Shown: positions 35,595-46,069, counted from the stretch's first letter. The stretch is 64,000 nt of DNA from Chromatiales bacterium (GCA_003251535.1 QKFD01000103.1:1-64000); one strand, 5' to 3'. The notes: generated by a model from the sequence alone, not told the origin. Translations and numbers: made by a program.

Positions 35595-37683
35595 ACGGTG
35601 GGGTGGGCGGCCCAGCCGGGGTTGCCGCGAGGCCGGGTAGGTGGACATAGAAGGTGGCCCCCGCGCCCGGCTGCGCCTCCGCCCAGAGCGCCCCCTCGTG
35701 GCGCTGGACAATGCGCATGACGGTGGCCAGGCCGATGCCGTTGCCCTCGAACTCCTGTTCACAGTGGAGGCGTTGGAAGGGGGTGAATAGTTTGGTGGCG
35801 TAGTGCATATCAAAGCCGACGCCGTTATCGCGGATAAAGAGCGCCCCGCCCTGCTCACAGGGGGCCAGGCCCACCTCGATGCGGGCCGGTTGGCTCGGGC
35901 GGGTGAACTTCCAGGCGTTGGCGAGCAGGTTCTCCATCACCGCCTGGAGGAGGCCGCGATCCCCCTCTACCACCAGGCCCCCGAGGATCTGTGACTCCAC
36001 GGTGCGCACCGGGTCGTTGAGCGCCAGCTCTGCCAGGGTCTGGTGGGCGAGGGCGCTCAGGTCCACCCGGCTACGGCTGAGCCGGCCCCGGCCGAGGCGC
36101 GAGAGTTTGAGCAGGTCCTCGATCAGTTGGCGCATCCGATGGGCGTTGCGCCGCACGCGATCGAGATAGTTGCGCCCGGTCTCGTCGAGCTGTTCGCGGT
36201 AGCCGCGCAGGAGCAGATCGCTGAAGCCATCGATGGCCCGCAGGGGCGCCCGCAGGTCATGGGAGACGGAGTAGCTGAAGCTCTCCAACTCCCGATTGGT
36301 CGCCTCCAGCTGCCGGGTGCGCTGGCGCACCCGCTCCTCCAGCTCGGTATTCAGCTCGGTCAAGGCCCGCTCCGCCTGCTGGCGCTGCTGTTCGGCGGCG
36401 TGGACATCGAGGGCGAAGGAGACGTCATCGGCCAACTCCATCAGCAGGGCGATGATGTCGGCCTGGAAGTAGTGGGGGGTGGCGGCGTAGAACATCAGGG
36501 CGCCGATGGGGTGACCGGCGATACGGATCGGCACCGCCGCCGAGGAGCGGTAGCCGCGTTCGAGGGCCGCGGCCCGCCAGGGGGCCATCAGTGGGTCGCG
36601 GGCGATGTCACTACTGGAGAAGTAGCGATTCTCGCGGATGGCCGCGGCCGTGGGGCCGTTGAAGTGGAACACCCCGATCTCTTGGAGGGTCGCCAGGTAG
36701 CCCGCCTCATGGCCATGGTGGGCCACCGGCACCACGTCGCCCCTTGTGGGTTCAAAAATTCCCACCCAGGAGAAGAGGAACTCCCCCTCCTCTACGGCGA
36801 TGTGGCAGATCTCCGTATAGAGCGCCTGGGGCGAGCGCAACCGGACGATGGCGCTATTGGTGCGGCTGAGGACGGTATAGAGCCGGTTGAGGCGGGCCAG
36901 GCGCAGCTGGGCGTCACGCAGCTCGCTCACATCCATGAAGGCGCTGGTGACGGTGCTCACGGTGCCGTCTTGATCCCGCTCTGGAAAGGCGCTCAACAGG
37001 CCCCAACGCTCGTTGCCATCACTGGTGCGCACCCCTAGCAGGGTGTCGGTGATGGGCCAGCCATGGCGCAGGACCTGCTGCACGGGGTGGTCGGCACGGG
37101 CCAGTGGAGTGCCATTCATGTCCAGCAGCTGCCAGTCGCTGCCCCAGGTCGGCGGCTCGCCGTGGGGCGGCCCCTTTGGGTGGGCAGGAACCAGGGGGGC
37201 CGGGAAGAGTTCGCGGGTGGCGCGGTTGCTGTAGATCAGGCTGCCATCTGGGGCGTGGATGGCGATGGCGATGGGCAGACGGTCCAGCAGATCGCCAAAG
37301 GGAGGGAGCAGATGGGTGCCGGCCAACACCTGGCGCAGGCTGGTCTCGTCCAACCAGCCGCAGGGTTGGTCCGTGTTATCGGTGAGGAGCAGCCGCCGCT
37401 GGCCGAGTTGGGGGAGCACCTGGGCGACGGTGGTATGGGCGGAGAGCCGGGGGGAGGGCGGGAGGGCCAGGCTGGCGATGGCGGTGGTGGGGCCATGCCC
37501 CTGCGCCAGAGCGGCCGTCAGCTCCCGCGCCGTGAGCAGGAGGGTGGCGGTGCCGCGCTCATCGACCACCAGCAGCGCCTCCTCCCCACCGAGGAGCGCT
37601 GCGGCGGCGGCCAGGTTGGCCGAGCTGGGCAGGCTGCGCGGCAGGGGGCGCATGAAGGTGCCGAGCGGTTGCATCCGGGGCAT
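35548..37683 (-). CDS. CBS-PAS-GAF sensor histidine kinase
   Basis: The ATG at 37683 has GAGGGAG 6 bases upstream. Domain order in the 711-aa protein is a CBS-like pair (about 10-125), a PAS domain (about 130-255, LPIAIAIHAPDGSLIYSNRA), a GAF domain (about 275-415), a coiled coil, HisKA with His475 in SYSVSHDLRAP, and HATPase_c with N box (ENLLANAWKF) and G boxes (DNGVGF, GNGIGLA). The kinase core resembles the bacteriophytochrome-type group. No transmembrane segment is present, so it senses a cytoplasmic signal; the CBS-like pair suggests an adenine nucleotide. No response regulator is next to it. The Pro-rich C-terminal tail overlaps budA. Confidence 0.88.
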   Translation of the reverse strand: MPRMQPLGTFMRPLPRSLPSSANLAAAAALLGGEEALLVVDERGTATLLLTARELTAALAQGHGPTTAIASLALPPSPRLSAHTTVAQVLPQLGQRRLLLTDNTDQPCGWLDETSLRQVLAGTHLLPPFGDLLDRLPIAIAIHAPDGSLIYSNRATRELFPAPLVPAHPKGPPHGEPPTWGSDWQLLDMNGTPLARADHPVQQVLRHGWPITDTLLGVRTSDGNERWGLLSAFPERDQDGTVSTVTSAFMDVSELRDAQLRLARLNRLYTVLSRTNSAIVRLRSPQALYTEICHIAVEEGEFLFSWVGIFEPTRGDVVPVAHHGHEAGYLATLQEIGVFHFNGPTAAAIRENRYFSSSDIARDPLMAPWRAAALERGYRSSAAVPIRIAGHPIGALMFYAATPHYFQADIIALLMELADDVSFALDVHAAEQQRQQAERALTELNTELEERVRQRTRQLEATNRELESFSYSVSHDLRAPLRAIDGFSDLLLRGYREQLDETGRNYLDRVRRNAHRMRQLIEDLLKLSRLGRGRLSRSRVDLSALAHQTLAELALNDPVRTVESQILGGLVVEGDRGLLQAVMENLLANAWKFTRPSQPARIEVGLAPCEQGGALFIRDNGVGFDMHYATKLFTPFQRLHCEQEFEGNGIGLATVMRIVQRHEGALWAEAQPGAGATFYVHLPGLAATPAGPPTPPFTAAPPDAAPPCDYH

Positions 37684-37788
37684 CGGAACTCCCTCTCGAA
37701 AACCGGGACGGTGGACGATAGTAGCAGCCCATTCACCCCTGTGGGGCGCCCCGTGCCAATTTCTCGCCACCCCTCGGCGAGGCGCCCC

Positions 37789-40700
37789 TCAGCTGCGCCG
37801 TAGATCCAGCGTATAGGGGTACTCGCCGCTCGGCTCCTCCTGCGGTGGCGCCATCGGCCCCGGGGGGGAGGCGTGGGGGTAGAAGCGATCCAGCGGTGCG
37901 GTCCAGGCCGGCGGGGTGATGGCCCCTTGGGTGTGGCCCCAGTTCTGGTAGCGGGCGTGGCGGCGGGACTCCGCCTCGTAGGCGTTGACCGGGAAGTGCT
38001 CGTAGTTGCGGCCACCCGGGTGCATTACGTGGTAGGTGCAGCCGCCGATGCTGCGGCCATTCCAGGTGTCGATGAGATCAAACACCAGGGGCGAGTGGAC
38101 CCCGATGGTGGGGTGGAGCGCCGAGGGGGGCTGCCAGGCGCGATAACGCACCCCGGCTACATACTCGCCATGGCAGGCGGTGGCGCGTAGCGGCACCCGC
38201 CGGCCGTTGCAGACCAATACATAGCGGTTGTCGGTGAGGCCGCTCAGCTTGATCTGTAGCCGCTCCACGGAGGAGTCAACGAAGCGGGCGGTGCCCTGAC
38301 TGGTGCTCTCCTCGCCCAACACCAGCCACGGCTCGATGGCGGCCCGCAGCTCTAGGGTCAGCTCCCCCAACTGGAGGGTGCCGTAGCGCGGGAAGCGGAA
38401 CTCCAGGAACGGCTCAAACCACTCCGCTTGGAACGGATAGCCGGCGGCATTCAGCTCGCCAACCACCTCCTGGAGATCGCTCCAGAGGTAGTGGGGCAGC
38501 ATCCAGCGGTCGTGCAGGGCGGTGCCCCAGCGCACCAGTGGTTTGCGGTAGGGGTTCTCCCAGAAGCGGGCCACCAGGGCGCGCATCAGCAGCATCTGCG
38601 CCAGGCTCATGCGGGCGTGGGGCGGCATCTCAAAGGCGCGGAACTCCACCAGTCCCTGCCGCCCGGCGGGGGAGTCGGGGGAGTAGAGCTTGTCGATGCA
38701 GAACTCGGAGCGGTGGGTGTTGCCGGTGAGGTCCGCTAGTAGATTGCGGAACAGCCGGTCCACCAACCAGGGTTGGGGCACCTCCCCCGGTGGCAGCTGG
38801 CGGAAGGCGATCTCCAGCTCATAGAGCGCCTCGGCCCGCCCCTCGTCCACCCGTGGTGCCTGGCTGGTGGGGCCGACGAAGAGGCCGGAGAAGAGGTAGG
38901 AGAGGGCGGGGTGGTGCTGCCAATAGGTGACCAGGCTGGCCAGTAGATCGGGACGGCGCAGGAACGGGCTGTCGGCGGGGGTGGGACCGCCAAGGGTGAC
39001 GTGGTTGCCACCGCCGGTGCCGGTGTGGCGGCCGTCGAGCATGAATTTTTCGGTGCCGAGGCGGGCGAGGCGCGCCTCTTCGTAGAGGGTGACGGTGGTC
39101 GCCTCCAGCTCCTGCCACCGGCTGGCGGGGTGGACGTTGACCTCGATCACCCCCGGATCGGGGGTCACCAACAGCTTGATGAGGCGGCCGTCGTTGGGTG
39201 GGGCGTAGCCCTCCACGGCCACCGGCAGGGCGAGGCGGGCGGCACTCCACTCGATGGCGGCAATCAGCTCTAGGGCGTGTTCCAGGCGGTAGAGCGGCGG
39301 CAGGAAGATGTGCAGGCAGCCACCCCGTACCTCCATGCAGAGGGCGGTGCGGGGTACCTCTGCCGGGTCGCGGCGGCGGTCGGCGAGTGGCTGCTGCTGT
39401 ACCCCTGGATGCCCCTCTTGCCACTGCTCCAGGTGGGAGTAGCGGGCCGCCACTTCGCCATGGAAGTCGGCCAGCGGCAGGTGGGGGGCGAAGGGGTCCT
39501 GCTCCGTCTCCTGCTCCAGGAGGTCTTCCGCCATCCAGGGGAGGGCGTCGAGGGGGAGGCGCAGCCCTAGCGGGGAGTCACCTGGCAGCAGGTAGAGCCG
39601 CTCGCGGCGGAACTGCCAGCGGCGGCTATACCAGCGTTGGGTGCCCCAGTCCCAGGCGAGGGGGAGCACAAAGCCCACCGGGGTATCGAGGCCGCGGGAG
39701 AGTTTGGCGGCGAGGCTGCGCCGCTCCAGCGGGTCGTTGAGGGCGGCGCCGGTGGGGTCCAATCCCTCCGGTAGTTGCGCCTCTTGGAGCAGGTGGTAGA
39801 GGGCATCTTCGTAGGCGGGCTGCGGGGCACTCCCCTCCAGGCCGAGGTGGCGGGCCAGGGTAGTGGCGAAGCGCTCGGCGTCGGCCAGGGCGTGGCCGTA
39901 GTCGCGGTGGGCCTCTGCCAGCCACTGCTCATCACGCCATACCGGCACCCCATCCTTGCGCCAAAAGAGTCCCAGCGCCCAGCGGGGTAGCGGCTCGCCG
40001 GGGTACCACTTGCCTTGGGCGGTGTGGATCAGCGCCCCGGAGGCGAGCCGACCCTTCAGACGGCGGAGCAGATCCTCGGCCCGATCACGCTTGTGCTTGC
40101 CGATGGCGGCGGTGGTCCACTCGGCGGCGTTCATATCATCCACCGAGACGAAGGTGGGTTCGCCCCCTTGGGTGAGGCGCACGTCCATCTGCTGCAAGCG
40201 CTCATCCACCCGCTGGCCGAGCGCCTGGATGTGCTGCCACTGCTCCTCGCTATAGGGCTTGGTGACCCGCGGATCTTCACGGAAGCGGGTCACCTCGTTG
40301 CTGTAGTCGAAGGTGACCTCACAGCGGTCGGTGAAGCCGTCGATGGGGGCGGCACTGGAGGGGTGGGGGGTACAGGCGAGGGGGATGTGACCCTCACCGG
40401 CAAACAGACCCGAGGTGGGATCGAGACCGATCCAGCCGGCCCCGGGGACGTAGACCTCGGCCCAGGCGTGGAGATCGGTGAAGTCGTGGCTGGGGCCGGA
40501 GGGGCCGTCTAGGGACTTCTCATCGGGGGCCAGCTGCACCAGATAGCCAGAGACGAAGCGGGCCGCCAGCCCCAGGTGGCGCAGGATCTGTACCAGCAGC
40601 CAACCGCTATCGCGGCAGGAGCCGAGCGCCCTCTGGAGGGTCTCCTCGCAGCTCTGTACCCCCGGCTCTAGCCGGATGGTGTAGCCGATGGCCCGTTGCA

Positions 40701-41154
40701 GGTTGTGGTTTAGCTCCACCAGAAAATCGACGATGGCCACCGGCCTACGCACGATACCTGCGAGGTAGTCGGCCAGTAACGGGCCGGCCGGCTCTGCCTC
40801 CAGGTAGGGGGCCAGCTCCTTCTTGAGGGCTGGGGTGTAGTCGAACGGCCAGCGCTCCGCCTGCTCCTCAACGAAGAAGTCGAAGGGGTTGATCACCGTC
40901 ATGTCGGCGATCACCTCCACCGCCACTGACAGCTCGCGGGTCCGCTCCGGGAAGACCAGGCGCGCCAGGTAGTTGCCGAAGGGGTCCTGCTGCCAATTGA
41001 TGAAGTGCTTCTCCGGCGTCACCTTGAGGCTATAGGAGACGATGGGTGTGCGGCTGTGGACCGCCGGCCGCAGGCGGATGGTGTGGGGGCTTAGGGTGAC
41101 TGGCCGATCGAAGTGATAGCGGGTGGTGTGGCGGATGGCGACGTGGATCGACAT
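37789..41154 (-). CDS. Transglutaminase-like / DUF2126 protein of the Anbu cluster
   Basis: This is a 1121-aa fusion. Residues 1-300 form a bacterial transglutaminase-like (papain-fold) module with an N-terminal beta domain. The catalytic triad is visible as Cys180 (GSCRDSGW), His229 (LHAWAEVY) and Asp245 (GLDPTSG). The remaining 800 residues match DUF2126, a large domain with [12 protein letters not shown] and [12 protein letters not shown] motifs that is found in this same context in many bacteria. Comparative genomics links these proteins to Anbu, CP-ATP-grasp and alpha-E proteins in a proposed peptide-ligation and processing pathway. It is cotranscribed with Anbu, 137 bases downstream of it. 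Confidence 0.9.
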   Translation of the reverse strand: MSIHVAIRHTTRYHFDRPVTLSPHTIRLRPAVHSRTPIVSYSLKVTPEKHFINWQQDPFGNYLARLVFPERTRELSVAVEVIADMTVINPFDFFVEEQAERWPFDYTPALKKELAPYLEAEPAGPLLADYLAGIVRRPVAIVDFLVELNHNLQRAIGYTIRLEPGVQSCEETLQRALGSCRDSGWLLVQILRHLGLAARFVSGYLVQLAPDEKSLDGPSGPSHDFTDLHAWAEVYVPGAGWIGLDPTSGLFAGEGHIPLACTPHPSSAAPIDGFTDRCEVTFDYSNEVTRFREDPRVTKPYSEEQWQHIQALGQRVDERLQQMDVRLTQGGEPTFVSVDDMNAAEWTTAAIGKHKRDRAEDLLRRLKGRLASGALIHTAQGKWYPGEPLPRWALGLFWRKDGVPVWRDEQWLAEAHRDYGHALADAERFATTLARHLGLEGSAPQPAYEDALYHLLQEAQLPEGLDPTGAALNDPLERRSLAAKLSRGLDTPVGFVLPLAWDWGTQRWYSRRWQFRRERLYLLPGDSPLGLRLPLDALPWMAEDLLEQETEQDPFAPHLPLADFHGEVAARYSHLEQWQEGHPGVQQQPLADRRRDPAEVPRTALCMEVRGGCLHIFLPPLYRLEHALELIAAIEWSAARLALPVAVEGYAPPNDGRLIKLLVTPDPGVIEVNVHPASRWQELEATTVTLYEEARLARLGTEKFMLDGRHTGTGGGNHVTLGGPTPADSPFLRRPDLLASLVTYWQHHPALSYLFSGLFVGPTSQAPRVDEGRAEALYELEIAFRQLPPGEVPQPWLVDRLFRNLLADLTGNTHRSEFCIDKLYSPDSPAGRQGLVEFRAFEMPPHARMSLAQMLLMRALVARFWENPYRKPLVRWGTALHDRWMLPHYLWSDLQEVVGELNAAGYPFQAEWFEPFLEFRFPRYGTLQLGELTLELRAAIEPWLVLGEESTSQGTARFVDSSVERLQIKLSGLTDNRYVLVCNGRRVPLRATACHGEYVAGVRYRAWQPPSALHPTIGVHSPLVFDLIDTWNGRSIGGCTYHVMHPGGRNYEHFPVNAYEAESRRHARYQNWGHTQGAITPPAWTAPLDRFYPHASPPGPMAPPQEEPSGEYPYTLDLRRS

Positions 41155-41291
41155 GGATCTCGGGCCCGACGTTGGTGGAGGGGTGGTGAAGCAAAAGCAA
41201 GTTCTGCGCCGAGGTCACTGCGTGTGCGCCCTGGGGAGGTGGGGACGGCGGGGCACGCTGGCCGTCCATGGCCGCAGGCTGGGGGGCTACG

Positions 41292-42041
41292 CTACTCGCA
41301 ACCAGCGCCCGGGGTGATCTCCCACGGGAAGGGGGGCAGATTCTCCAGCGCCAGCATCAGCCCCTCATTCCACTTCTCGGCTAGTTCACGGCCGAACGGG
41401 TTATCCTCGGCATAGAGGCAGCGGCGCCCCTCCTGGAGGCTGTCCTGCTCATAGATGAGCAGCTCTACCGGCGGCCCCACGGTGACATTACTGCGGATGG
41501 TGGAGTTCATGGAGACCAGGCAGCAGCGGGCGGCCCGCTCCAGGTCGAGATCGCGCTTGATGACCCGGTCGAGGATCGGCTTACCGTACTTCATCTCGCC
41601 GATCTGGAGAAACGGATGCTCGCTCGATTCGTGGATATAGTTGCCCTGGGGGTAGACCATGAAGATCCCCGGCGGCTCATCGGCGATCTGGCCGCCAAAG
41701 ATGAAGGTGGCCTCGAAGTTGGTGTTGGCGGTATCCCGCTCCGACTGTTGGCGCTGTACCTGGGTGCTGATAATCCCCACATAGTCGGCCGCCTCTTGCA
41801 TGGTCCGCGCCGATTGCAGATTGGGGACCAGGCCATTGGGGATATCGCTGCTGAGCTTCTTCACCACCGCCTGGGTGGTGGCCAGGTTGCCGGCCGACAA
41901 CAGCACGAAGAACCGCTCCCCCGGCCATGAGAAGGTGTGCATCTTCGAATAGGTGCTCACGTTGTCGATCCCGGCGTTGGTCCGGGAGTCGGAACAGAAC
42001 ACTAATCCTGCGTTGACATGGATGGCGACGCAGTAGGTCAT
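41292..42041 (-). CDS. Anbu proteasome-type peptidase
   Basis: Anbu is an ancestral relative of the 20S proteasome beta subunit and HslV, known to assemble as open helical rings. The N-terminus MTYCVAIHVNAGLVFCSDSR is typical: after Met removal Thr2 would be the nucleophile, and the SDSRTNAG loop carries Asp18 and Arg20. The 249-aa length fits. It is divergent from the CP-ATP-grasp gene across about 170 bases, and upstream of the transglutaminase-like gene on the same strand. The conserved neighbourhood suggests cleavage of a peptide made or modified by the partner enzymes. No physiological substrate is known to me. Confidence 0.92.
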   Translation of the reverse strand: MTYCVAIHVNAGLVFCSDSRTNAGIDNVSTYSKMHTFSWPGERFFVLLSAGNLATTQAVVKKLSSDIPNGLVPNLQSARTMQEAADYVGIISTQVQRQQSERDTANTNFEATFIFGGQIADEPPGIFMVYPQGNYIHESSEHPFLQIGEMKYGKPILDRVIKRDLDLERAARCCLVSMNSTIRSNVTVGPPVELLIYEQDSLQEGRRCLYAEDNPFGRELAEKWNEGLMLALENLPPFPWEITPGAGCE

Positions 42042-42092
42042 GGCGGGCCTTCGGGCGGTGAAAGGGCTTGGATTTTAACCTGGAATCTGCGC

Positions 42093-42121
42093 TTGAACAG
42101 TCCAGATTGTACGGTTATGTA
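42093..42121 (+). promoter_or_regulatory. Candidate promoter for the CP-ATP-grasp operon
   Basis: TTGAAC (42093-42098), a 17-base spacer and TATGTA (42116-42121) form a reasonable sigma-70 promoter about 88 bases before the ATG, in the divergent Anbu/ATP-grasp gap. Confidence 0.45.
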
Positions 42122-42208
42122 GGTGACGCCCTGGGTGGGGGATGGCGTCAATGGCCTAGCTCTTGCTTCGGTTTTTCCTCCAAGGCCCGTGAAAATAAGG
42201 TCAGAAAC

Positions 42209-43660
42209 ATGCGCATTGAACTGCATAACTACGACCACCAGACCGCCTATGATGAGCTGATTGGCGTTGATCGCAACCCGCGTCCGGCGGCACGGGCGCT
42301 ATTTGAGCACCTTTGGGGGCTCGATATCGCCGAGTTGGATGCGCGGCGCGCAGCGGTGGAGGCGGCCATCATGACGATGGGCATCACCTTTACCGTCTAC
42401 AGCGATGCCGGCAACATCGACCGCGCTTGGCCGTTCGATATTGTCCCGCGGGTGATGTCGCGGCGCGAGTGGGACCGTATTGACGCTGGCCTCAAGCAGC
42501 GCCTGACGGCCCTCAACCTCTTTATCAACGACCTCTACAACGACCAGAAGATCGTCCGTGATGGGGTCTTTCCGGCCGAGGTGCTGGCCGGCTCCCACAA
42601 TTTCCGCCCCCAGTGTCAGGGGATCACGCCCCGTTTTGAGGTTTGGGCCCATGTCTGTGGCACCGATTTGGTGCGTGATCGGGATGGGACGCTCTATGTG
42701 TTGGAGGATAACCTGCGGGTGCCGTCGGGGGTCTCCTACATGCTGGAGAACCGCCAGCTGATGAAGCGGCTGTTCCCGGAGCTTTTCCAGGCCACCCCCA
42801 TCCTCCCGGTGGATGACTACCCCACCCGGCTCTACGACACCCTGGCGGCGCTCTCGCCGCGCCCCCTGGAGCGGCCGGTGATCGCGGTGCTCACCCCTGG
42901 TATCTTCAACTCCGCCTACTTCGAGCACAGCTATCTCGCCCAGCAGATGGGGGCCGATCTGGTGGAGGGGAGCGACCTGGTGGTGGCGGAGGATGACTGT
43001 GTCTACATGAAGACCATCTCGGGCCTACAGCGGGTGGATGTCATCTATCGGCGCATCGATGACGACTTCCTCGATCCCGAGGTGTTCCGGTCCGACTCGG
43101 TGCTCGGGGTGCCAGGGCTGATGCGCGCCTGGCGCGCCGGCAAGGTCGGCATCGCCAATGCCCCTGGGGCGGGGGTGGCGGACGATAAGGTGGTCTACGC
43201 CTTTGTGCCGAAGATCATCCGCTACTACCTCGATCAGGAGCCCATCATCCCCAACGTCCCGAGCTATCTGTGCATGTTCGATGACGAGCGCGACTATGTG
43301 CTGTCCCACCTGGATGAGCTGGTGGTGAAACCGGCCAATGAGTCGGGCGGCTATGGGATGCTCATCGGCCCCTACGCCAGCGCGGAGGAGCGGGCGCGGT
43401 TTGCCGAGCTTATCCGCGCCAATCCGCGCAACTACATGGCCCAGCCCACCCTCTCCATCTCCACCGCCCCCACCCTGGTGGACCATCGGCTGGAGCCACG
43501 CCACCTCGATCTGCGGCCATTTGTGCTCCAGTCAGACCAGCTCTATGCCACCACCGGCGGCCTGACCCGGGTGGCCATGCGGGCGGGATCGCTGGTGGTC
43601 AACTCCTCCCAGGGGGGCGGGAGTAAAGACACCTGGATCGTCGATGAGGAGGTGATGTGA
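42209..43660 (+). CDS. Circularly permuted ATP-grasp protein (CP_ATPgrasp, DUF404/407 type)
   Basis: The 483-aa protein starts at the ATG at 42209, with TAAGG just upstream; the longer frame reaches back across the promoter. Its sequence is typical of the family: FNDYD-like LFINDLYNDQKIVRDGVFP, then VLEDNLRVPSGVSYMLENR, and VVKPANESGGYGMLIGP. ATP-grasp enzymes join a carboxylate to an amine using ATP. This permuted group is proposed to make or extend peptides with alpha-E and transglutaminase-like partners. The alpha-E gene starts inside its stop codon (TGATG), so the two are coupled. Confidence 0.92.
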   Translation: MRIELHNYDHQTAYDELIGVDRNPRPAARALFEHLWGLDIAELDARRAAVEAAIMTMGITFTVYSDAGNIDRAWPFDIVPRVMSRREWDRIDAGLKQRLTALNLFINDLYNDQKIVRDGVFPAEVLAGSHNFRPQCQGITPRFEVWAHVCGTDLVRDRDGTLYVLEDNLRVPSGVSYMLENRQLMKRLFPELFQATPILPVDDYPTRLYDTLAALSPRPLERPVIAVLTPGIFNSAYFEHSYLAQQMGADLVEGSDLVVAEDDCVYMKTISGLQRVDVIYRRIDDDFLDPEVFRSDSVLGVPGLMRAWRAGKVGIANAPGAGVADDKVVYAFVPKIIRYYLDQEPIIPNVPSYLCMFDDERDYVLSHLDELVVKPANESGGYGMLIGPYASAEERARFAELIRANPRNYMAQPTLSISTAPTLVDHRLEPRHLDLRPFVLQSDQLYATTGGLTRVAMRAGSLVVNSSQGGGSKDTWIVDEEVM

Positions 43661-44613
43661 TGCTCTCGCGCGTCGCCGAAAATCTCTACTGGATGACCCG
43701 CTATCTGGAGCGGGCCGAGAACACCGCCAGGCTCATCAACAGCACCACCCAGGTGCTCCTGGATCTCCCCCGTGGCGCCTCCTTCGGTTGGGATGTGCTG
43801 CTCAAGGTGGCGGGGCTCGATACCCCCTTCAGTGAGCACTATCCCCAGGCGGATGAGGAGAGTGTGGTGCGGTTTCTGATCCGTGATGAGGATAATCCCA
43901 GCTCCCTCCTCTCCAGCATCCGCTACGCCCGCGAGAACAGCCGCACCTTCCGCGAGGTGCTGCCGATGGAGATCTGGGAGCGCATCAACGGCCTCTACCT
44001 CTACATCCGCGACAACGCCATCCACGCCACCCAGAGCCGCAGTCTGCGTTACCAGGTGCTCAATGGGGTGATTGAGCGGCGGCAGTCGATCATCGGCCTG
44101 CTGTTGGGCTCCATGAGCCAGGATGTGGCCTACCAGTTCCTCAAGCTGGGGCGCAATCTGGAGCGGGCCGATATGACCACCCGCATCATCGACGCCAACT
44201 CCGCCGTGTGCCTGCCGGAGGAGGCGGCGTTGGCGGTGACCGCCCGTGAACGGCTCTGGATGGGGACCTTGAACGCCCTCTCGGCGTATCAGATGTACCG
44301 GCGCCACATCGGGGTCCACGTGCGGACCCGGGATGTGGTCCACTACCTGCTCAAGGACCCGCTCTTCCCCCGTACCGTGCACCACTGCCTCACCGAGATA
44401 GAGGGGTGTCTGCTACGGTTGCCGAGTGCCACCAGCGCCCTGGATGCGGTACGCGAGGCGCGTTCACGGCTCACCGCCCTGCCGCTGGAGGTGTTGGAGG
44501 AGGTGGAGCTGGCAGAGGCGCTGGATGCGATCCAGGCCGATCTGGGGGCCATCCACAACGCCGTGGCGCAGCACTATTTCTATCTCCACCAACAGACCCA
44601 GACCGCCTCTTAG
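43660..44613 (+). CDS. Alpha-E domain protein (DUF403)
   Basis: The 317-aa all-helical protein begins MLSRVAENLYWMTRYLERAE, the signature of the alpha-E family. ATG at 43660 follows GAGGAGG at 7 bases and overlaps the previous stop by one base; a GTG one codon upstream is possible. Other family motifs are the DNPSSLLSSIRYARENSRTF stretch and FLKLGRNLERADMTTRIID. Alpha-E proteins nearly always accompany CP-ATP-grasp proteins and are thought to form their complex. The activity is not known. Confidence 0.92.
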   Translation: MLSRVAENLYWMTRYLERAENTARLINSTTQVLLDLPRGASFGWDVLLKVAGLDTPFSEHYPQADEESVVRFLIRDEDNPSSLLSSIRYARENSRTFREVLPMEIWERINGLYLYIRDNAIHATQSRSLRYQVLNGVIERRQSIIGLLLGSMSQDVAYQFLKLGRNLERADMTTRIIDANSAVCLPEEAALAVTARERLWMGTLNALSAYQMYRRHIGVHVRTRDVVHYLLKDPLFPRTVHHCLTEIEGCLLRLPSATSALDAVREARSRLTALPLEVLEEVELAEALDAIQADLGAIHNAVAQHYFYLHQQTQTAS

Positions 44614-44617
44614 CGCC

Positions 44618-45229
44618 GTGGTCGCCGCTCAAGCCGAGGCGGGCGTGGCGCTAAGGCAGCTGCTGACCGAGCGGATCTGGCCCGCTGAATCCCCTCCGCC
44701 AGCAGCGCTGGAGCGAGTGCTAGCGCTGTTTGTCCCCCGCTCCCTGGCCAAGGGTGAGGTGGTGGTGGCGGAGGGGAGCGTCTGGGGGCGGGCGCTATTT
44801 ATCGAGCAAGGGCTGTTACGGCTGGCCTACACCGCCGATGATGGCCGCGCCTACAACAAGGCGTTCTTTGCCGAGGGGGAGCTGGCCTGGCCGATGGCAC
44901 CAAAGGCGCGCAGCGAGCCGAGCCTGTTTACCATCGTCGCGCTAGAGCCGAGTCGGCTCCGGGTGGCCCCCTTTGCAGAGTTTCAGCGCCAGTTGCAGGC
45001 GCTGGGGCGGTGGGAGCGGTTCGCCCTGCCCTACGTCGAACGCCTGGCGGAGGAGAAGTTTCTGCGGGAGTATGAGCTGTTGCTGAACGACGCCGAGGCC
45101 CGTTTGCAGGCCGCCTGTACCCAACTCGGCCCCATCCTCCACCGCATCCCCGACTATCACCTCGCCTCCTACGTCGGCATCAATCCCGTGACCCTCTCCC
45201 GTATCCGGCGCCGTCTGCGGCGGGGTTGA
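44618..45229 (+). CDS. Crp/Fnr-family transcriptional regulator
   Basis: I chose the GTG 4 bases after the alpha-E stop, giving 203 aa; there is no strong ribosome-binding site, and an internal GTG (VALRQLL) is an alternative. Residues 35-130 form a cyclic-nucleotide-type beta barrel (LAKGEVVVAEGSVWGRALFI). A dimer helix follows, and the end is a helix-turn-helix (YHLASYVGINPVTLSRIRRR). No Fnr iron-sulfur cysteines are seen. The residues that bind cAMP in Crp are not evident, so the ligand is open. Its place at the end of the ATP-grasp/alpha-E operon suggests it could regulate the Anbu cluster. Confidence 0.82.
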   Translation: MVAAQAEAGVALRQLLTERIWPAESPPPAALERVLALFVPRSLAKGEVVVAEGSVWGRALFIEQGLLRLAYTADDGRAYNKAFFAEGELAWPMAPKARSEPSLFTIVALEPSRLRVAPFAEFQRQLQALGRWERFALPYVERLAEEKFLREYELLLNDAEARLQAACTQLGPILHRIPDYHLASYVGINPVTLSRIRRRLRRG

Positions 45230-45295
45230 TGGGGCTTGCCCTCCGCCCAGCGAGGGGGGAGAGTGAGGGGCCCTGCAACTCTGGAGATCGGGGGA

Positions 45296-45556
45296 GTGGA
45301 ACGGCGTAACCTCGCCATCTTGCTGATCAGCGCCCTCCTGCTAGTCGGGGTGCTGCTGCTGTGCCCTGGTAGTACTGAGGTGACTGCGCGCCACTGGCTG
45401 CATGGGATTGAACACAAGGCGTGGCCAGGGCCGGTCATCGTCTGGGGGGTGGGGAGCTGGCTAGTGGTGGTGGGTGAGCAGCGGGGGGATGCCAACCTCT
45501 ATCTTGGCTATCTGCTACTGCTGTTGGCCTTGGTGGGGGGCGTGCGGCTGTGTTGA
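45296..45556 (+). CDS. Small membrane protein (86 aa, hypothetical)
   Basis: A GTG start at 45296 follows GGGGGA; a longer TTG-initiated frame from 45236 has a low-quality leader. Three hydrophobic segments are seen (LAILLISALLLVGVLLLC, VIVWGVGSWLVVVG, LYLGYLLLLLALVGG), so it is an inner-membrane protein. No family is recognised. The next gene also encodes a small membrane protein, and the two may work together. Confidence 0.6.
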   Translation: MERRNLAILLISALLLVGVLLLCPGSTEVTARHWLHGIEHKAWPGPVIVWGVGSWLVVVGEQRGDANLYLGYLLLLLALVGGVRLC

Positions 45557-45632
45557 GCGCATGGTGTGCCCTCCCAGGTTCTGGGCGATCCCCATCCGCG
45601 ACCCTTAACGACCCTCTGTTTGGGAGATTTGT

Positions 45633-45983
45633 ATGGAGAGCGCTACCTCCTTTGTGCAGGGCCTCAAGTTGGCCGTCGTGGCGGCGAGCGGCCTCTCCAA
45701 AGATGCGTTACACATCTACGCGGGCCTGGCCGTGCAGCTGCTAATCGCCACCTCCACCCGCTATCGCCTCACCTCCATACTCCCATGGTGCGTGGTGTTG
45801 GCACTGGCTGGGCTGGGTGAGCTGGTGGATCGGCACGATGATCTCACCTCTCTGGGTCACTGGCGCTGGCAGGCCAGTCTGCACGATATCGTCAATACCC
45901 TGTTCTGGCCCACGCTGCTGCTGGTACTGGCGCGCTTTGGTCTGTTGGGGTGTGGCGGGAGTGGTCCTTCCACACGGGGATAA
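45633..45983 (+). CDS. Small membrane protein (116 aa, hypothetical)
   Basis: The ATG follows GGGAG. Hydrophobic helices at about residues 28-40, 50-64 and 90-106 (LFWPTLLLVLARFGLLG) mark an inner-membrane protein. The layout, with a conserved-looking ELVDRHDD between helices, recalls small VanZ-like or DUF-type membrane proteins, but I cannot place it. It lies 76 bases after the 86-aa membrane protein gene. Confidence 0.65.
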   Translation: MESATSFVQGLKLAVVAASGLSKDALHIYAGLAVQLLIATSTRYRLTSILPWCVVLALAGLGELVDRHDDLTSLGHWRWQASLHDIVNTLFWPTLLLVLARFGLLGCGGSGPSTRG

Positions 45984-46069
45984 TGGAATAGGGGGCCGGG
46001 TCTCGCGCCATTGGGCGCGGCGATGGGGATGGGGCAAATGGCGACTGGATTGGTGTCTAGGGAGAGCCG

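Noticed and set aside
36043-37038. 331-aa plus-strand frame inside the histidine kinase gene
   Set aside because: It is a shadow of the kinase, whose PAS, GAF, HisKA and ATPase motifs are all in the minus-strand frame.
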